Part shown: positions 5,181-5,712 of the stretch, piece by piece
How the letters are laid out: the number at the start of each line of letters is the position of its first letter
Position numbering within the stretch: position 1 is the first letter of the stretch
Assembly (NCBI GenBank): GCA_028280915.1
Contig: JANQKX010000094.1
Coordinates: 1 to 5,712, forward strand
Length of the DNA: 5,712 nucleotides
Direction: 5' to 3'
Origin: Kiloniellaceae bacterium
Lineage (GTDB): Bacteria; Pseudomonadota; Alphaproteobacteria; Kiloniellales; Kiloniellaceae
Position numbers and translations under genes: made by a program
The notes under the pieces: model-generated
Told to the model about the DNA's origin: nothing
The model's database searches: none
The model's input: the letters and a program-made list of their open reading frames with translations, nothing else

Positions 5181-5585
5181 ATGAGCCTTCATGCCGCCGT
5201 GCGCTTCGCCAACGAGGCCTTTTATCTCGCCTTTCGCGGGCGGGATCTGGCGGCAATGGACGATGTTTGGTCCCAAGAGCAGGCCGTCACCTGCATCCAT
5301 CCGGGCTGGCCGGCCTTGCTGGGCCGGGACCAGGTCATGCGCAGCTGGGCCGAGATTTTCGCCCATGGGCAGGAAGCGAACATCCACTGCCGCGGCGTCC
5401 GTGTCTTTTCCTCCGACGGCCGGGCCCTGGTGATTTGTTACGAAACCCTTGATGAGAATTTGCTGGTGGCCACCAACATTTTCGCGCCGGAATCGGGCAA
5501 CTGGCGTCTGGTACACCACCAAGCCGGGCCCTGCAACGCCCTGCCGCCCGATCTGCCCGAAGAAGAGAGTGCGTCTCTACAATAG
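5181..5585 (+). CDS. SnoaL-like / nuclear transport factor 2 family protein
   Basis: This 134-residue protein has the cone-shaped alpha+beta barrel pattern of the NTF2/SnoaL superfamily (SnoaL_3 type). The N-terminal helices are at 5-20 and 22-30. VTCIHPGWPALLGRD (36-50) and QVMRSWAEIF (51-60) are the most typical element, seen in many bacterial proteins annotated as nuclear transport factor 2 family. Strands follow at 67-77, 81-91, 94-101 and 107-115, ending NWRLVHHQAGP. The short tail PPDLPEEESASLQ is acidic and probably disordered. The family binds small ligands or acts as an isomerase or dimerisation domain; no catalytic set can be named here. GGAGG (5168-5172) lies eight bases before the ATG. 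It stands alone, divergent from the DedA-type operon, with a GC-rich hairpin at its stop codon. Confidence 0.85.
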   Translation: MSLHAAVRFANEAFYLAFRGRDLAAMDDVWSQEQAVTCIHPGWPALLGRDQVMRSWAEIFAHGQEANIHCRGVRVFSSDGRALVICYETLDENLLVATNIFAPESGNWRLVHHQAGPCNALPPDLPEEESASLQ

Positions 5586-5606
5586 GGCCGATTGGCCCCC
5601 GTTTAG
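5585..5606 (+). terminator. Possible weak terminator after the SnoaL-like gene
   Basis: GGGCC (5585-5589) and GGCCC (5594-5598) form a five-pair GC stem around GATT, starting on the last base of the stop codon. A short CCGTTTA follows in place of a real T tract. The rest of the tail to 5712 has no gene or strong signal that I recognise. Confidence 0.35.
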
Positions 5607-5712
5607 TCCCAACAAGTCCCCCGTGAAGAATTCGGGACGCCGCGGCTAATCTGAGCTTTTCGCTTTCCTGAAGTAACCGTTTTTGCAAGAAGTCGGCGTT
5701 GCGGGCATTGTT

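Noticed and set aside
5586..5712. A further gene or RNA gene at the right edge
   Set aside because: No start with a ribosome site, no tRNA-like fold and no family motif could be seen in the last 127 bases.

Overview
The window is a GC-rich piece of bacterial chromosome (about 63% GC in a coding stretch counted by hand). The content fits an alphaproteobacterium, probably of the Rhodospirillales or a similar group: GluQ-RS, a ubiquinone-linked DsbB, a COQ7-type diiron hydroxylase and dense GC-rich codon use. This placement is inferred from gene content, not from a database search. I see no tRNA, rRNA, CRISPR array, insertion sequence or phage gene.

Layout from left to right: (1) 1-361, minus strand, the N-terminal part of glutamyl-Q tRNA(Asp) synthetase, running off the left edge. 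(2) 431-1102, plus strand, an AlkA-type HhH-GPD DNA glycosylase, divergent from gluQRS. (3) 1161-1829, plus strand, a serine carboxylesterase of the phospholipase/carboxylesterase type. (4) 1859-2371, minus strand, a thioredoxin-fold peroxiredoxin-like protein with a CPxC motif, convergent with the esterase. (5) 2372-2634, a 263-base AT-richer divergent spacer with inverted repeats and tiny ORFs. (6) 2635-3195, plus strand, a solitary HNH-nuclease-fold protein whose gene carries two hairpins and two runs of seven T. (7) 3216-4947, minus strand, a likely operon transcribed in the order DedA/VTT membrane protein, DsbB, COQ7, convergent with the HNH gene. (8) 4948-5180, a spacer with a cluster of short palindromes. 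(9) 5181-5585, plus strand, a SnoaL/NTF2-like protein followed by a small GC-rich hairpin. (10) 5586-5712, no gene recognised.

Most of the genes are housekeeping or repair functions that do not form one pathway. The clearest functional link is dsbB with coq7. DsbB passes electrons from periplasmic disulfide formation to ubiquinone, and COQ7 carries out a late hydroxylation in ubiquinone synthesis. The coq7 start lies inside the 3' end of dsbB, so the two are probably translationally coupled. I do not see convincing evidence for a new multi-gene system. The points most worth a second look are the quinone/disulfide operon and the RNA-level structure in and around the HNH gene.
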